Shown: positions 16,870-27,138, counted from the stretch's first letter. The stretch: DNA of 35,852 bases from Pseudomonadota bacterium (GCA_018240695.1 JAFEFH010000018.1:1-35852), one strand, 5' to 3'. The notes: generated from the sequence alone by a model not told the origin. Numbers and translations are program-made.

Positions 16870-17847
16870 ATGCGCGCGATGATGAGCGAAACGCCGGGCG
16901 GACCGGAGAGCCTGAAGCTGATGGAGCTGCCGTCCAGGCCGGTCGGCAAGGGTCAGGTCCGCATCGCCGTGCGGGCCGCGGGCGTCAATTTTCCCGACAC
17001 GCTGATCATCGCCGACAAGTACCAGTTCAAGCCGACCCGTCCGTTCGCGCCGGGCCACGAGGTCGCGGGCGACGTGACCGAGGTCGGCGAGGGCGTCACC
17101 GCCTACAAGAAGGGCGACCGGGTGATCGGCATGATCGGTCACGGCGGCTACGCGACGGAAGTTGTGGCCGACGAGGTCCAGCTCCTGCCGATGCCGAAGA
17201 ACATGAGCTACGAGGATGGTGCGGCGTTCACCATGACGTACGGCACCTCGTACTACGCGCTGAAGCAGCGCAGCAGCTACAAGAAGGGCGAGACGCTGCT
17301 GGTCACCGGCGCGTCGGGCGGCGTCGGCCTCACGGCTGTCGAGCTGGGCAACCTGATGGGGCTCAAGGTGATCGCCGCCGTCGGCTCCGACGAGAAGATG
17401 GAAGTCTGCAAGCAGTACGGCGCGTCGATGTTCGTGAACTACACGAAGGACAAGATGCGCGACAAGGTGAAGGAACTCACCGGCGGCAACGGCGCGGACA
17501 TCATCTACGACGCCGTGGGTGGTGACGCCTTCGACGAATCCGTGCGCTGCATCGCCTGGTACGGCCGCCTGCTGGTCGTGGGCTTCGCCGCGGGCCGCAT
17601 TCCGTCGCTGCCTGCGAACCTCGCGCTGCTGAAGAGCTGCGACGTGCGCGGCGTGTTCTACGGCGCGTGGCGCGGCCGCGAGCCCCAGGAGGCGCGCAAG
17701 AATTTCGACGAGATGCTGGCGTGGTACGCCGAGGGCAAGCTGAAGCCGCACATCTCCATGCGCTTCCCATTGGAAAAGGGCGCCGACGCCATGAACGCGC
17801 TGCTCTCGCGCAAGGCGACGGGCAAGGTCGTCCTGACGGTCGGCTGA
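16870..17847 (+). CDS. Zinc-independent MDR oxidoreductase (NADPH:quinone oxidoreductase-like)
   Basis: A 325-residue medium-chain dehydrogenase/reductase. The N-terminal catalytic fold has [10 protein letters not shown] and PGHEVAGDV, and the Rossmann motif TGASGGVG lies at 146-153. No structural-zinc cysteine cluster is present, as in quinone reductases and enoyl reductases of this class. It likely uses NADPH to reduce a quinone or an enoyl thioester; sequence alone does not separate these. AGGGAG at 16858-16863 gives a good ribosome-binding site. It opens a four-gene run with 6, 11 and 9 base gaps. Confidence 0.93.
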   Translation: MRAMMSETPGGPESLKLMELPSRPVGKGQVRIAVRAAGVNFPDTLIIADKYQFKPTRPFAPGHEVAGDVTEVGEGVTAYKKGDRVIGMIGHGGYATEVVADEVQLLPMPKNMSYEDGAAFTMTYGTSYYALKQRSSYKKGETLLVTGASGGVGLTAVELGNLMGLKVIAAVGSDEKMEVCKQYGASMFVNYTKDKMRDKVKELTGGNGADIIYDAVGGDAFDESVRCIAWYGRLLVVGFAAGRIPSLPANLALLKSCDVRGVFYGAWRGREPQEARKNFDEMLAWYAEGKLKPHISMRFPLEKGADAMNALLSRKATGKVVLTVG

Positions 17848-17853
17848 TCGCAC

Positions 17854-18843
17854 ATGACCCGGCGCGGCATCGGTCGTCGCGGCTTCGCAGCGTCGCTGGG
17901 CGCTGCGCTGGCCTCGGCGTCCGCGCCGGCCGTGCGCGCCAGCGACTATCCCGAGAAGCCCGTGACGCTGGTCGTTCCGTTCGCGGCCGGCGGCGCGATG
18001 GACGTACTGGCCCGCCTGATCGCCAGCGAGGCCGCGCACGCACTCGGCCAAGCGGTGATCGTCGACAATCGTGGCGGCGCCGCGGGCCTGATCGGCGCGG
18101 CGTCCGTCGCCCGCGCCGAGCCCGACGGCTACACGTTGCTGATGGCCTCGGCGGCGCAGGTCACGATCCCGCCATGGGTCAATGCCTCGCTGACGTTCGA
18201 TCCGCCCCAGGACCTGGCGCCTGTCGCGCATCTCGTCGATACGCCGATGGTGCTCGTCGTCGCGGCGTCGTCGCCCATGAAGACCGTCAACGACTTCATC
18301 GAGAACGCGCGCGGTCATCGCGGCGGCCTGAACTATGCCTCGACCGGCGTCGGCACGATCTCGCACCTCGTGATGGAGACGTTGAAGCTCGCGGCCGACA
18401 TCGATGTCGTGCATGTGCCTTATCGCGGCGCGGCCCCCGCCTTGAACGACCTCTATTCGAATCACGTGCAGGGCATGTTCACCAGCACCGCCTCGGCGGC
18501 CCCTATGGTCCGGGCGGGCAAGTTGCGGCCGCTCGCGGTGACGACGGCGGTGCGATCGAAGCTGATGCCCGATGTGCCGACCATGGCCGAGGCGGGATTG
18601 CCGACGGCGGAAGTCGTGGTGTGGGCCGGCATCATGGCGCCGGTCGCGCTGCCGCCGACGACCCGCCGCTGCTTGAGTCGTGCCTTCGTCGACGCGGCGC
18701 TGTCGCCCGCGCTGCATGACAGGCTGACGGCACTGGGCGCCGATCCGGTGGGCCATGGCGCCACGGAGTTCGCCGAGGTGCTGCGCAAGGACCTCGCGCT
18801 GTGGCGCCGGGTGGCGTTGGCGTCCGGCGTGAAAGTGGAATGA
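17854..18843 (+). CDS. Bug-family tripartite tricarboxylate transporter receptor (periplasmic)
   Basis: A 329-residue solute-binding protein of the TctC/Bug family. The N-terminus has a twin-arginine-like signal (RRGFAAS at 8-14), a hydrophobic stretch and probable cleavage near residue 29-30 before [17 protein letters not shown], the family's first strand and loop. [13 protein letters not shown] is the other conserved binding block. Bug proteins bind carboxylates such as citrate, aspartate or aromatic acids. No TctA or TctB permease is nearby, which is common for this expanded family. Its neighbours suggest uptake of a carboxylate that the adjoining oxidoreductases use. Confidence 0.93.
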   Translation: MTRRGIGRRGFAASLGAALASASAPAVRASDYPEKPVTLVVPFAAGGAMDVLARLIASEAAHALGQAVIVDNRGGAAGLIGAASVARAEPDGYTLLMASAAQVTIPPWVNASLTFDPPQDLAPVAHLVDTPMVLVVAASSPMKTVNDFIENARGHRGGLNYASTGVGTISHLVMETLKLAADIDVVHVPYRGAAPALNDLYSNHVQGMFTSTASAAPMVRAGKLRPLAVTTAVRSKLMPDVPTMAEAGLPTAEVVVWAGIMAPVALPPTTRRCLSRAFVDAALSPALHDRLTALGADPVGHGATEFAEVLRKDLALWRRVALASGVKVE

Positions 18844-18854
18844 GGGAGGACGGC

Positions 18855-19610
18855 ATGGGCAGGCTGGCGGGCAAGATCGCGATCGTGACCGGCGCGGCAT
18901 CGGGCATCGGAGCCGCCTCGGCCAGATTGTTCGCCGACGAAGGCGCGCAGGTGCTCGCGGTCGACCGGCCGGAGTCCGGGATCGCCACGGCGCATGCCGG
19001 CAAGACCGCCATCGCGCCCTTCGCCGCCGACATCACGGACGACGATGCGCCGCGCAAGATCGTCGAGGCGGCGCTGGCGAAATTCGGCGCATTGGACATC
19101 CTGTTCAACAATGCCGGCGTCAGCGGCCGCGCCTTCGTCGAGGAGATGACGGACGCCGAATGGGACCGCGTGAACGGCGTCAATGTGCGCGGCATGTTCC
19201 GCCTCTGCCGCGAGGCCATCCCGGCGCTGAAGCGGCGCGCCAAGGAGAAGGGCCGCGCGCGTATCGTCAACACGGCCTCGGTCATGGCCTTCGACACCGA
19301 CTACGGGCTCGCCGCCTACTGCGCGTCGAAAGCGGGTGTCGGCGGGCTGACGCGTACGCTGGCGCTGGAGTTGGGCAAGTTCAACATCACGGCGAACTAT
19401 GTCTGCCCCGGCGCCATCTATACCGGCATGACGCAGACCAACTTCGACAAGCCCGAGATCCGGGAAGTGTGGGAGAAAAAGGCCGCATTGCGCCGGCTGG
19501 GTCAGCCGATCGATATTGCGCGGGGCGCACTGCTGCTGGCCTCCGACGAGGCGGACTTCATCACCGGCCACGAACTCGTGGTCGACGGCGGCCTGACGCT
19601 CAGGACATAG
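18855..19610 (+). CDS. Short-chain dehydrogenase/reductase
   Basis: A 251-residue classical SDR with TGAASGIG at 12-19, NNAG at 85-88, and the catalytic Ser142, Tyr155 and Lys159 (YCASK). The C-terminal GHELVVDGG block is typical of FabG or glucose 1-dehydrogenase-like members. AGGGAGGA just upstream marks ATG 18855. It lies between the Bug receptor and the DUF2817 gene and probably oxidises an alcohol in the same catabolic route. Substrate cannot be assigned. It is not a close copy of the SDR at 7489. Confidence 0.93.
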   Translation: MGRLAGKIAIVTGAASGIGAASARLFADEGAQVLAVDRPESGIATAHAGKTAIAPFAADITDDDAPRKIVEAALAKFGALDILFNNAGVSGRAFVEEMTDAEWDRVNGVNVRGMFRLCREAIPALKRRAKEKGRARIVNTASVMAFDTDYGLAAYCASKAGVGGLTRTLALELGKFNITANYVCPGAIYTGMTQTNFDKPEIREVWEKKAALRRLGQPIDIARGALLLASDEADFITGHELVVDGGLTLRT

Positions 19611-19619
19611 GACAGGACA

Positions 19620-20717
19620 ATGACCAACATTCATTCCTTCGCCGCCGACTACAGCGAGGCGCGCGACAAGTTCCTCGCGGCGGCGCGCATCGCCGGCGCG
19701 GAGACGCGGCGCTACGACAATCCGACCAAGGGTCCGAAGGGCGAGTCGTTGTCGACCGATGTGGCGCGGGTCGGTCCGGCCGATGCCTCGAAGGTGGTCG
19801 TCACTATTTCCAGCACGCACGGCGTCGAGGGCTATTGCGGCTCGGGCGTGCAGGTCGACTGGCTGGCGACGGTCGGCGCGGCCGGCCTGCCCAAGGGCAC
19901 CGCGGCGGTATTCGTGCACGCGATCAATCCCTACGGCTTTGCCTGGACGCGCCGCGTGACGGAGGAGGGCAACGACCTCAACCGCAACTATGTCGACCAC
20001 AGCAAGCCATATCCGGCGAACGACGCCTATCTCGAGATCGCCGACGACCTGATTCCGGCGGATCACAGCGAGGCCGGCCTCAAGGCGGCCGATACGCGGC
20101 TCGCGGCCTATCGCAAGAAGGTGGGCGACGTGCCGTACTTCCGCGCGGTCTCGGGCGGCCAGTACAGCCATCCCGATGGCATGTTCTTCGGCGGTGGCGG
20201 GGCGAGCTGGTCCAATCGCACGCTGCATGCGATTGCCGACACTTACTTGAAGGGCCGCAGCGACGTGGCGGTCATCGACTTCCACACCGGTCTCGGGCCG
20301 TACGGCTACGGCGAGCCGATCACGCACTACGACATCGATACCGGCGGCTCGCGCCGTGTGCGGGCGTTCTGGGGTGAATCGGTTACCGAATCGAAACGCG
20401 GCCAGACGGCCTCGCAGGCGCGCGACGGGCTCGGCCACTACGGGCTGAACCGGGTGCTGCTGGAGCCTGCGACGCGGCTCACCATGTGCACCTTGGAATA
20501 CGGCACGTTCGACCGCGAGAGCGGCCAGAAGGCATTCCGCGCCGACCATTGGCTGCACAAATACGGCGATCCGCTGGGCAAGGAGGCCGCGCCCATCCGG
20601 GCGGCCATGCGGCGGCAGTTCTACCCGGAGACCGACGACTGGAAGGAAGCGGTCCTGTTCCGGGGGCACCAGCTCATCCGGCAGGCCATCGCCGGGGTCC
20701 AGTTGGGGGCGATCTAG
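19620..20717 (+). CDS. DUF2817 M14-like metallopeptidase/amidohydrolase
   Basis: A 365-residue protein of the DUF2817 family, which looks like a zinc carboxypeptidase (M14) fold. The zinc ligands would be His67 and Glu70 (STHGVEGY) and His222 (DFHTGLG). NPYG...NDLNRN at about 103-123 matches the substrate-binding NPDG...NR region of M14 enzymes. A Glu in CTLEYGTF could be the catalytic base. No signal peptide is seen, so it should be cytosolic. It ends the MDR-Bug-SDR run, nine bases after the SDR. It may release an acid or amino acid from a conjugate; that is inference. Confidence 0.85.
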   Translation: MTNIHSFAADYSEARDKFLAAARIAGAETRRYDNPTKGPKGESLSTDVARVGPADASKVVVTISSTHGVEGYCGSGVQVDWLATVGAAGLPKGTAAVFVHAINPYGFAWTRRVTEEGNDLNRNYVDHSKPYPANDAYLEIADDLIPADHSEAGLKAADTRLAAYRKKVGDVPYFRAVSGGQYSHPDGMFFGGGGASWSNRTLHAIADTYLKGRSDVAVIDFHTGLGPYGYGEPITHYDIDTGGSRRVRAFWGESVTESKRGQTASQARDGLGHYGLNRVLLEPATRLTMCTLEYGTFDRESGQKAFRADHWLHKYGDPLGKEAAPIRAAMRRQFYPETDDWKEAVLFRGHQLIRQAIAGVQLGAI

Positions 20718-20780
20718 CGCTGGGGACAAGCGCCAAAAAGAAGCCATCCGTCCGCTAATCGATCCTGCTACAAAGCCCTC

Positions 20781-22715
20781 ATGCGTGCCCTGATGGCGCT
20801 GCTCGCGGTCGTGATCGTGGCGGCGCTCAATCTTCTTTGGTGGTGGTGGCCCAACAGACCGGTCGAGATCGCCGGCTGGACGAATGCCCCCCTGCAAAGC
20901 GTGTCCTTCGCCCCTTACCGGCCGGGCCAGAGCCCGCTCACGCGCACCTTCCCTACGCCGGACCAGATCGAGCAGGACCTCGCGCGTCTCCAGGGCAAGG
21001 TCCGGGCGGTGCGAACCTATTCAGCCGGCGAGAACCTCGAGACGGTGCCGCAGCGCGCGGGCAAGTACGGGCTCAAGGTCTGGCACGGCGCCTGGCTGAA
21101 CGACAACGACAAGGAAAACCTCGAGCAGATCAACCTGCTGATCGATCACGCCAACAAGTATCCCGACACGATCGAGCGGGTGATCGTCGGCAACGAGGTG
21201 TTGCTGCGCAAGGATCTGACGCCGGCACAACTGCGCGGTTACATCCGGCAGGTGAAGCAGCGGGTGAAGCAGCCCGTGACCTATGCCGACGTCTGGGAAT
21301 TCTGGCTGCGCAACCCGCAGCTCGCCGACGAGGTCGACTTCATCACCATCCATCTGCTGCCGTATTGGGAAGACGAGCCGATCGGCCTCGACCGGCGCGA
21401 GCCCGACGGCACGCTGCGCATCGAGAAACACCTGTTGGACATCTTCCACAAGGTGCAGGCGCGCTTCCCCGGCAAAAAGATCGTGATCGGCGAGACCGGT
21501 TGGCCGAGCGACGGCCGCATGCGCTCCGACGCGCGGCCGGGCAGGGTGGAGCAGGTCCGCTACTTCTCGATCTTCCGTTCGCTCGCCGAGCGCGAGCACC
21601 TCGACTACAACGTCGTCGAAGCGTTCGACCAGTATTGGAAGTCGCGCCAGGAAGGCACTGTCGGTGCGACCTGGGGCCTGCTCGACGCTTACCGCAACAA
21701 CAAGTTCGAGCTCGGCAAGCCGGTGGTGGCCGAGCCGCAATGGCGCCTGCTGTTCGCGCTCTCGACGATCGGTGCCGCGCTGATGGTGCTGGGCTTCACC
21801 GCGTGGCGACGGCGCGCCGACGCCAGGCAGATCGCGGTGTTCGCGCTGTTCGCCCAGCTGGTGGCGACCTGCTACGTGCAGGCGATCTGGATCGACCTGT
21901 CGCGCACGTTCTATGTCGAGCGCTGGGTCGGCATGGTGTTCTGGGCTGTCCTGCTCGGCCTGTTCGGCTTCGCGCTGCTGCGCGGGATCGCCGACAGCCT
22001 GACCGGGCGCATGACCGATCCGTCGCTGTTCGGCGGCCGCGTGCGCGAATCGTGGCGGGCCTGGCGCGAGCTGCCGCGCACGCGCATCTTCCAGCGCATC
22101 GACCTGATGCTCCAGATGCTCTACCTGGTGCTGACGCTGCTCTGCATCTTCTACCTCGTGGTCATCACCATCGACTGGTACGGCGGCGGCATCCGGTTCA
22201 CCCAGACGTTCTATCTCCAGATCGCAATCGACGGTCGCTATCGCGACTTCCCGATCTGGAGCTTCACGCTGCCGTCGGTCGTGCTGATGGCCTGGAAGCT
22301 GATGACCGTGCTGCGCAAGGAGAAGGTCTCGCGTTCGGAACGCTTCATGAAGGCTTTGTCGTTCGGCCGCCTGCTGGGCTACGACGGCGGCACCGGCTTC
22401 GTGCGCATGAACCGCTCGTTCAGCCGGCTGCGGCCGGTCCTGCCCGAGATCGCGCTGGCCGGCATGCTGATCTTCTGGGCGGCCGTGCTGCTGGTGACCG
22501 AGGGCGCGATCAAGCTCTACGACGGCGGCGCGGGCGGCTTCGTGGCGTCCGATGGCGGGCGCTGGGTGATCCGCACGCTGTTCTGGAACAGCCAGGCCAA
22601 CTGGTTCGCGGGCCTGTCGGTCCTGATGGCGGTGCCGTATCTGGCCACCATATACGTGTCGATACGCGAGCCGCTGGCGGACCTGCCGCCGGATTCGTAT
22701 ACCAGCAAATGGTAG
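20781..22715 (+). CDS. NdvC-like GH17 membrane protein (beta-glucan transglycosylase/hydrolase)
   Basis: A 644-residue protein with an N-terminal membrane anchor and a GH17-like TIM barrel at about 28-325. About six further membrane helices fill the C-terminal half. GH17 catalytic residues are visible: acid/base Glu139 (VGNEVLL) and nucleophile Glu238 (IGETGWPS). The layout resembles Bradyrhizobium NdvC, needed for beta-1,6 links in cyclic beta-glucan. A role in remodelling periplasmic or surface beta-glucan is likely. No GT2 glucan synthase lies in the window. ATG 20781 is used; ATG 20793 is possible. It stands 63 bases after the DUF2817 gene and 21 before coxG. Confidence 0.88.
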   Translation: MRALMALLAVVIVAALNLLWWWWPNRPVEIAGWTNAPLQSVSFAPYRPGQSPLTRTFPTPDQIEQDLARLQGKVRAVRTYSAGENLETVPQRAGKYGLKVWHGAWLNDNDKENLEQINLLIDHANKYPDTIERVIVGNEVLLRKDLTPAQLRGYIRQVKQRVKQPVTYADVWEFWLRNPQLADEVDFITIHLLPYWEDEPIGLDRREPDGTLRIEKHLLDIFHKVQARFPGKKIVIGETGWPSDGRMRSDARPGRVEQVRYFSIFRSLAEREHLDYNVVEAFDQYWKSRQEGTVGATWGLLDAYRNNKFELGKPVVAEPQWRLLFALSTIGAALMVLGFTAWRRRADARQIAVFALFAQLVATCYVQAIWIDLSRTFYVERWVGMVFWAVLLGLFGFALLRGIADSLTGRMTDPSLFGGRVRESWRAWRELPRTRIFQRIDLMLQMLYLVLTLLCIFYLVVITIDWYGGGIRFTQTFYLQIAIDGRYRDFPIWSFTLPSVVLMAWKLMTVLRKEKVSRSERFMKALSFGRLLGYDGGTGFVRMNRSFSRLRPVLPEIALAGMLIFWAAVLLVTEGAIKLYDGGAGGFVASDGGRWVIRTLFWNSQANWFAGLSVLMAVPYLATIYVSIREPLADLPPDSYTSKW

Positions 22716-22736
22716 AGTGAGAGTCGGAGAGCAAGC

Positions 22737-23198
22737 ATGGAAATCAAGGGCGAGTACAAGATCGCGGCGCCGCGGGACAAGGTGTTCGCGGCCTTGAACG
22801 ACCAGGCCGTCCTGCAGGCCTGCATCCCGGGCTGCGAAACGCTCGAGAAGCTCTCGGATACCGAGATGACGGCCAAGGTGCGCCTGCGCATCGGGCCGGT
22901 CAGCGCGGCCTTCTCCGGCAAGGTGACGCTGTCCGACATCGACCCGCCGAACGGCTACAAGATCAGCGGCGAGGGGCAGGGCGGCGTCGCGGGCTTCGCC
23001 AAGGGCGGCGCGGTCGTGAAGCTGACCGAGGACGGCGGCGACACGGTCCTGACATACGACGTCGACGCCCAGGTCGGCGGCAAGATCGCCCAGGTCGGCG
23101 CGCGCCTGATCGCGGGCACCGCCAAGAAGCTGGCCGACCAGTTCTTCGGCAAGTTCGCCGAGAGCGTGGGCGCACCGCCGCCGACGTCCGCCGCCTGA
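22737..23198 (+). CDS. coxG: CoxG-like SRPBCC protein
   Basis: A 153-residue SRPBCC-fold protein starting [22 protein letters not shown] and containing the CIPGCE segment typical of CO dehydrogenase subunit G. In Oligotropha, CoxG is linked to membrane recruitment of CO dehydrogenase; many homologues accompany other molybdenum hydroxylases. The C-terminus is a short Ala/Pro-rich tail without a membrane helix. The next ORF, a tiny membrane protein, starts on its stop codon (TGATG), and coxSLM follow. Confidence 0.9.
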   Translation: MEIKGEYKIAAPRDKVFAALNDQAVLQACIPGCETLEKLSDTEMTAKVRLRIGPVSAAFSGKVTLSDIDPPNGYKISGEGQGGVAGFAKGGAVVKLTEDGGDTVLTYDVDAQVGGKIAQVGARLIAGTAKKLADQFFGKFAESVGAPPPTSAA

Positions 23199-23320
23199 TG
23201 TCGCCGGACGAGCCCTCCCGCCGGGTCTCGGCCGAGCAGGTCCAGCGCGGCTTCCGCCACTGGACCATCATCGGCATCGTCGTGGCCGTGCTCGTGGTGG
23301 TGTTCCTGCTGCGGCATTGA
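23198..23320 (+). CDS. 40-residue single-pass membrane protein between coxG and coxS
   Basis: A short ORF whose ATG shares one base with the coxG stop (TGATG). It encodes 40 residues: a polar, charged N-terminus ([19 protein letters not shown]) and then a strongly hydrophobic helix (about residues 23-38) ending LLRH. That design is what a real membrane miniprotein shows, and the overlap gives a natural coupling to coxG. I know no named family for it. A role in tethering CoxG or the CoxSLM complex to the membrane is a guess. It is easily missed because of its length. Confidence 0.6.
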   Translation: MSPDEPSRRVSAEQVQRGFRHWTIIGIVVAVLVVVFLLRH

Positions 23321-23407
23321 GACCGGCTCGCAAGGCGTTATTCCGCAATCGTAATTCGCTTGACCGCCGCCGGACGGGCGCGCGAGAGTCCCGCTCAACG
23401 CAGGGTT

Positions 23408-23427
23408 GGCGCGCGCATCCGCGCGCC
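23408..23427 (+). promoter_or_regulatory. GC-rich hairpin in the coxS leader
   Basis: The arms GGCGCGCG and CGCGCGCC pair perfectly over a CATC loop, ending 29 bases before the coxS ATG. No T-run follows, so it is not a standard terminator. It could block RNA decay from upstream genes or modulate coxS expression. It may also be a chance product of GC-rich DNA. Confidence 0.35.
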
Positions 23428-23456
23428 GCGCACAAGGATTTCGAGGGAGAAGAGTA

Positions 23457-23942
23457 ATGACACTTTCCGTCGCCATGACCGTCAACGGCAAGGCAGTTTC
23501 GGGCAAGGTCGAGGCCCGCACCTTGCTGGTCCAGTTCCTGCGCGAGAACCTCGGCATGACCGGCACGCATGTCGGCTGCGACACGAGCCAGTGCGGCGCC
23601 TGCGTCGTCGATGTCGACGGCAAGTCGATCAAGTCGTGCACCATGCTCGCGGTCCAGGCCGAGGGCACCAAGGTGACGACGATCGAAGGCCTGGCGCCGA
23701 GCGCCGACAAGCTGCATCCGATGCAGGAGGCCTTCCGCGAGAACCACGCGCTGCAGTGCGGCTTCTGCACCCCGGGCATGGTGATGAGCGCCATCGATAT
23801 GGTGAAGCGCCACAACTACAAGCTCGACGAAGCCACGGTGCGCCACGAGCTCGAGGGCAACCTCTGCCGTTGCACCGGCTACCACAACATCGTGAAGGCG
23901 ATCCTGGCCGCAGCGCCGGCCATGAAGGCAGCGGGAGTGTAA
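23457..23942 (+). CDS. coxS: Molybdenum hydroxylase small [2Fe-2S] subunit (CoxS-like)
   Basis: A 161-residue electron-transfer subunit of the xanthine oxidase family. The plant-type cluster is held by Cys41, Cys46, Cys49 and Cys61, the second cluster by Cys101, Cys104, Cys137 and Cys139 (CGFCTPG, CRCTGY). It passes electrons from the Mo site on CoxL to the FAD on CoxM. ATG 23457 has AGGGAGA six bases upstream; a longer in-frame reading from 23406 covers the leader hairpin and is unlikely. It is followed by coxL after four bases. The gene order S-L-M is that of form II clusters. Confidence 0.95.
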   Translation: MTLSVAMTVNGKAVSGKVEARTLLVQFLRENLGMTGTHVGCDTSQCGACVVDVDGKSIKSCTMLAVQAEGTKVTTIEGLAPSADKLHPMQEAFRENHALQCGFCTPGMVMSAIDMVKRHNYKLDEATVRHELEGNLCRCTGYHNIVKAILAAAPAMKAAGV

Positions 23943-23946
23943 CACC

Positions 23947-26328
23947 ATGACCGAAACCGGTATCGGCGCCCGCGTGCACCGCAAGGAAGACAAGCGCTTC
24001 CTCACGGGCACGGGCCGCTACGTCGACGATCTGCCCCTCGCACGGGCGACCTACGCGTACTTCCTGCGTTCGCCGCATGCCCACGCGAAGATCAAGAAGA
24101 TCGACACGACGGCGGCCAAGGCGATGCCGGGGGTGGTCGAGATCTTCACCGGCAAGGATACGGCCGACGCCAAGATGGGCGGCCTGATCTGCGGCTGGGT
24201 GGTCAAGGACAAGAACGGCGAGCCGCACAAGGCGCCGGCGCATCCGGTGATGGCGCTCGATACGGTGCGCTATGTCGGCGACACGGTGGCCATGGTCGTG
24301 GCCAACAGCGTCGACGAGGCCAAGGACGCCGCCGAGGCGATCAAGGTCGACTACGAGGTGAAGCCCGCGAACGTCGATCTCGCGCGCGCCCTCGACAAGG
24401 GCACGCCCGAGGTTCATCCCGAGGCGCCCGGTAACCTGATCTACGACTGGGAGATCGGTGTGAAGGCCGACGTCGACGCCGCCTTCGCCAAGGCCGCGCA
24501 CGTCACCAAGCTCGATCTGGTGAACAACCGCCTGATCCCCAACGCGATGGAGCCGCGCGCCGCGGCGGCGGAGTACGACAAGGGCACGGGCAACTACACG
24601 CTCTGGTCGACCTCGCAGAACCCGCACGTGCTGCGCCTCATCCTGTCGGCGTTCGTGCTGGGCATTCCCGAGCACAAGCTGCGCGTCGTGGCGCCGGATG
24701 TCGGTGGCGGCTTCGGCAGCAAGATCTTCTGCTACAACGAAGAGACGATGGTGTGCTGGGCGGCGAGCCGCGTCGGCCGGCCGATCAAGTGGACCGCCGA
24801 GCGTGCCGAGTCGTTCATGACCGACGCGCACGGCCGCGACCACGTCACCCACGCCGAACTGGCGATGGACAAGGACGGCAAGTTCCTGGCGCTCAAGGTC
24901 GAGACGATCGCCAACATGGGCGCCTACCTGTCGACCTTCTCGACGGCGGTGCCGACCTATCTCTACGCGACGTTGCTGGCGGGCCAGTACACGACGCCGC
25001 TGATCTACGCCAACGTGAAGGCGGCGGTGACGCACACCGCGCCGGTCGACGCCTATCGCGGCGCCGGACGGCCGGAAGCCACGTTCGTCATCGAGACGAT
25101 CGTGTCGAAGGCGGCCGCGGAACTGAAGATGGACACGGCCGAGCTGCGCCGGAAGAACTTCATTCCGAAGGAGGCCTTCCCGTACCAGACGCCGGTGGCG
25201 TTGCAGTACGACTCGGGCAACTACCCGCCGATCATCGACGAGGCGATGAAGATCGCCGACTACAAGGGCTTCGAGGCCCGCCGGGCCGAGGCCAAGAAGC
25301 GCGGCAAGCTGCGCGGCATCGGCTTCTCGTCCTACATCGAGGCCTGCGGCCTGGCGCCGTCGCAGGTGATCGGCCAGCTGGGCGGCGGCGTCGGCCAGTG
25401 GGAGTCGGCGCAGATCAAGTTCAACCCGACCGGCAACGTCCAGGTCATCACCGGCTCGCACAGCCACGGCCAGGGTCACGAGACGACCTTCGCGCAGCTC
25501 GTGTCGGACAAGCTCGGCGTGCCGATCGAGAACATCGAAGTCGTGCACGGAGACACGTCGACCACGACCTTCGGCATGGGCACCTACGGCTCGCGCTCGC
25601 TGGCCGTCGGCGGCTCGGCGATCATGAAGGCCACGGACAAGATCATCGCCAAGGGCAAGAAGGTGGCGGCGCACTTGATGGAGGCCGACGTGGCCGACGT
25701 CGAGTTCGACAACGGCACCTTCAAGGTGGCCGGCACGGACAAGAACGTGCCGCTGGCCCAGGTCGTGTTCGCGGCCTACGTGCCGCACAACTATCCGCTG
25801 GCCGAGGTCGAGCCCGGCATGGACGAGAACGCCTTCTACGATCCGGCGAACTTCGTCTATCCGGCGGGCACCCAGATCTGCGAGGTCGAGATCGATCCGG
25901 ACACCGGCGTCGTCGAGGTCGTGGCGCACACCGCGGTCGACGATTTCGGCAACATCATCAATCCGATGATCGTCGAGGGGCAGGTGCATGGCGGCATCGT
26001 CCAGGGCGTCGGCCAGGCGCTGCACGAGGCCGCGGTCTACGACAAGGACACCGGCCAGCTGCTCAGCGGCTCCTACATGGACTACCGCATGCCGCGCGCG
26101 GAGGACGTGCCGTCCTTCAAGCTCGGCTACAAGGTCACGCCTTGCCCGCACAATCCGCTGGGCGTGAAGGGATGCGGCGAGGCGGGGGCGATCGCCGCTC
26201 CCGCCGCCGTCATGAACGCAGTCCACGACGCGCTGGCGCCGCTCGGCGTCAAGCATGTGGAAATGCCGGCCACGCCGCTCAACGTGTGGCAATCGATCCA
26301 AGGCGCCCAGCGCGCGGCCGCCGAGTAA
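23947..26328 (+). CDS. coxL: Molybdenum hydroxylase large subunit, form II CoxL-like
   Basis: A 793-residue molybdopterin cytosine dinucleotide-binding subunit. GGGFGSK marks a cofactor-binding loop and Glu745 (GCGEAG) is the catalytic Glu. The diagnostic loop at 369-375 reads AYRGAGR, the form II signature. Form I CO dehydrogenases have AYXCSFR with the Cys that binds copper. So CO oxidation is not assured; form II enzymes may act on other substrates such as aldehydes or N-heterocycles. The gene lies in an intact S-L-M cluster. No coxDEF maturation genes or mocA are visible here. Confidence 0.94.
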   Translation: MTETGIGARVHRKEDKRFLTGTGRYVDDLPLARATYAYFLRSPHAHAKIKKIDTTAAKAMPGVVEIFTGKDTADAKMGGLICGWVVKDKNGEPHKAPAHPVMALDTVRYVGDTVAMVVANSVDEAKDAAEAIKVDYEVKPANVDLARALDKGTPEVHPEAPGNLIYDWEIGVKADVDAAFAKAAHVTKLDLVNNRLIPNAMEPRAAAAEYDKGTGNYTLWSTSQNPHVLRLILSAFVLGIPEHKLRVVAPDVGGGFGSKIFCYNEETMVCWAASRVGRPIKWTAERAESFMTDAHGRDHVTHAELAMDKDGKFLALKVETIANMGAYLSTFSTAVPTYLYATLLAGQYTTPLIYANVKAAVTHTAPVDAYRGAGRPEATFVIETIVSKAAAELKMDTAELRRKNFIPKEAFPYQTPVALQYDSGNYPPIIDEAMKIADYKGFEARRAEAKKRGKLRGIGFSSYIEACGLAPSQVIGQLGGGVGQWESAQIKFNPTGNVQVITGSHSHGQGHETTFAQLVSDKLGVPIENIEVVHGDTSTTTFGMGTYGSRSLAVGGSAIMKATDKIIAKGKKVAAHLMEADVADVEFDNGTFKVAGTDKNVPLAQVVFAAYVPHNYPLAEVEPGMDENAFYDPANFVYPAGTQICEVEIDPDTGVVEVVAHTAVDDFGNIINPMIVEGQVHGGIVQGVGQALHEAAVYDKDTGQLLSGSYMDYRMPRAEDVPSFKLGYKVTPCPHNPLGVKGCGEAGAIAAPAAVMNAVHDALAPLGVKHVEMPATPLNVWQSIQGAQRAAAE

Positions 26329-26340
26329 CTGGAGGAAACG

Positions 26341-27138
26341 ATGTACGATTTTGCCTACCACCGTCCGAAGACCCTGGCCGACGCGGCCGCCGCGCTGAAG
26401 GGCAAGGACGAAGCCCGCGCCATGTCGGGCGGCATGACCCTGATCCCGACGCTGAAGCAGCGCCTGGCCAAGCCGAGCGATGTCGTCGACCTCGGCGGCA
26501 TCAAGGAGCTGGCCGGCATCAAGGTCGAGGGCTCGGGCGTCACCATCGGCGCGATGACCAAGCACTACGACGTGTCGGTCTCGCCCGACGTCAAGAAGAC
26601 CATCCCGGCGCTGGCCGAGCTGGCTGCCATGATCGGCGATCCGGCCGTGCGCAACCGCGGCACGATCGGCGGCTCGGTCGCCAACAGCGATCCGGCGGCG
26701 GATTACCCCGCGGCGGTCGTGGCGCTGAACGCGACGATCAACACCAACGCCGGCAAGCATGCCGCCGACGGCTTCTTCAAGGGCCTGTTCGAGACCGCGC
26801 TGAAGGACGGCGAGTTGATCACCTCGGTGAGCTTCCCGAAGCCCGAGAAGGCCGCCTACATGAAGTTCCGCAACCCCGCGTCGCGCTACGCGATGGTGGG
26901 CGTGTTCGTCGCCAAGACCAAGGACGGCGTGCGCGTCGCGGTGACCGGCGCCGGTCCCTGCGTGTTCCGCGTGAAGGCGATGGAGGACGCGCTGTCGAAG
27001 AATTTCTCCTCGGCCGCGATCAAGGACATCAAGGTGCCGTCGAAGGACCTCAACAGCGACATCCACGGCAGCGCCGAGTACCGCGCCCACCTGGTGGGCG
27101 TGATGGCCCGCCGTGCGGTCGACGCGGCCAACAAGTAG
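26341..27138 (+). CDS. coxM: Molybdenum hydroxylase medium FAD subunit (CoxM-like)
   Basis: A 265-residue FAD-binding subunit of the xanthine oxidase family. The flavin motifs are [10 protein letters not shown] at 27-36 and [18 protein letters not shown] at 104-121. It takes electrons from CoxS and hands them to a quinone or other acceptor. GGAGGAAACG directly before the ATG is a strong ribosome-binding site, 12 bases after coxL. A perfect hairpin terminator follows, so the cluster ends here. Confidence 0.94.
   Translation: MYDFAYHRPKTLADAAAALKGKDEARAMSGGMTLIPTLKQRLAKPSDVVDLGGIKELAGIKVEGSGVTIGAMTKHYDVSVSPDVKKTIPALAELAAMIGDPAVRNRGTIGGSVANSDPAADYPAAVVALNATINTNAGKHAADGFFKGLFETALKDGELITSVSFPKPEKAAYMKFRNPASRYAMVGVFVAKTKDGVRVAVTGAGPCVFRVKAMEDALSKNFSSAAIKDIKVPSKDLNSDIHGSAEYRAHLVGVMARRAVDAANK

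Noticed and set aside
20718..20745. Hairpin GCGCT/AGCGC after the DUF2817 gene as a terminator
   Set aside because: Only five pairs and followed by an A-run, not a T-run, on the coding strand.
23360..23382. TTGACC as a -35 box for coxS
   Set aside because: No acceptable -10 at 16-18 bases in this GC-rich stretch.
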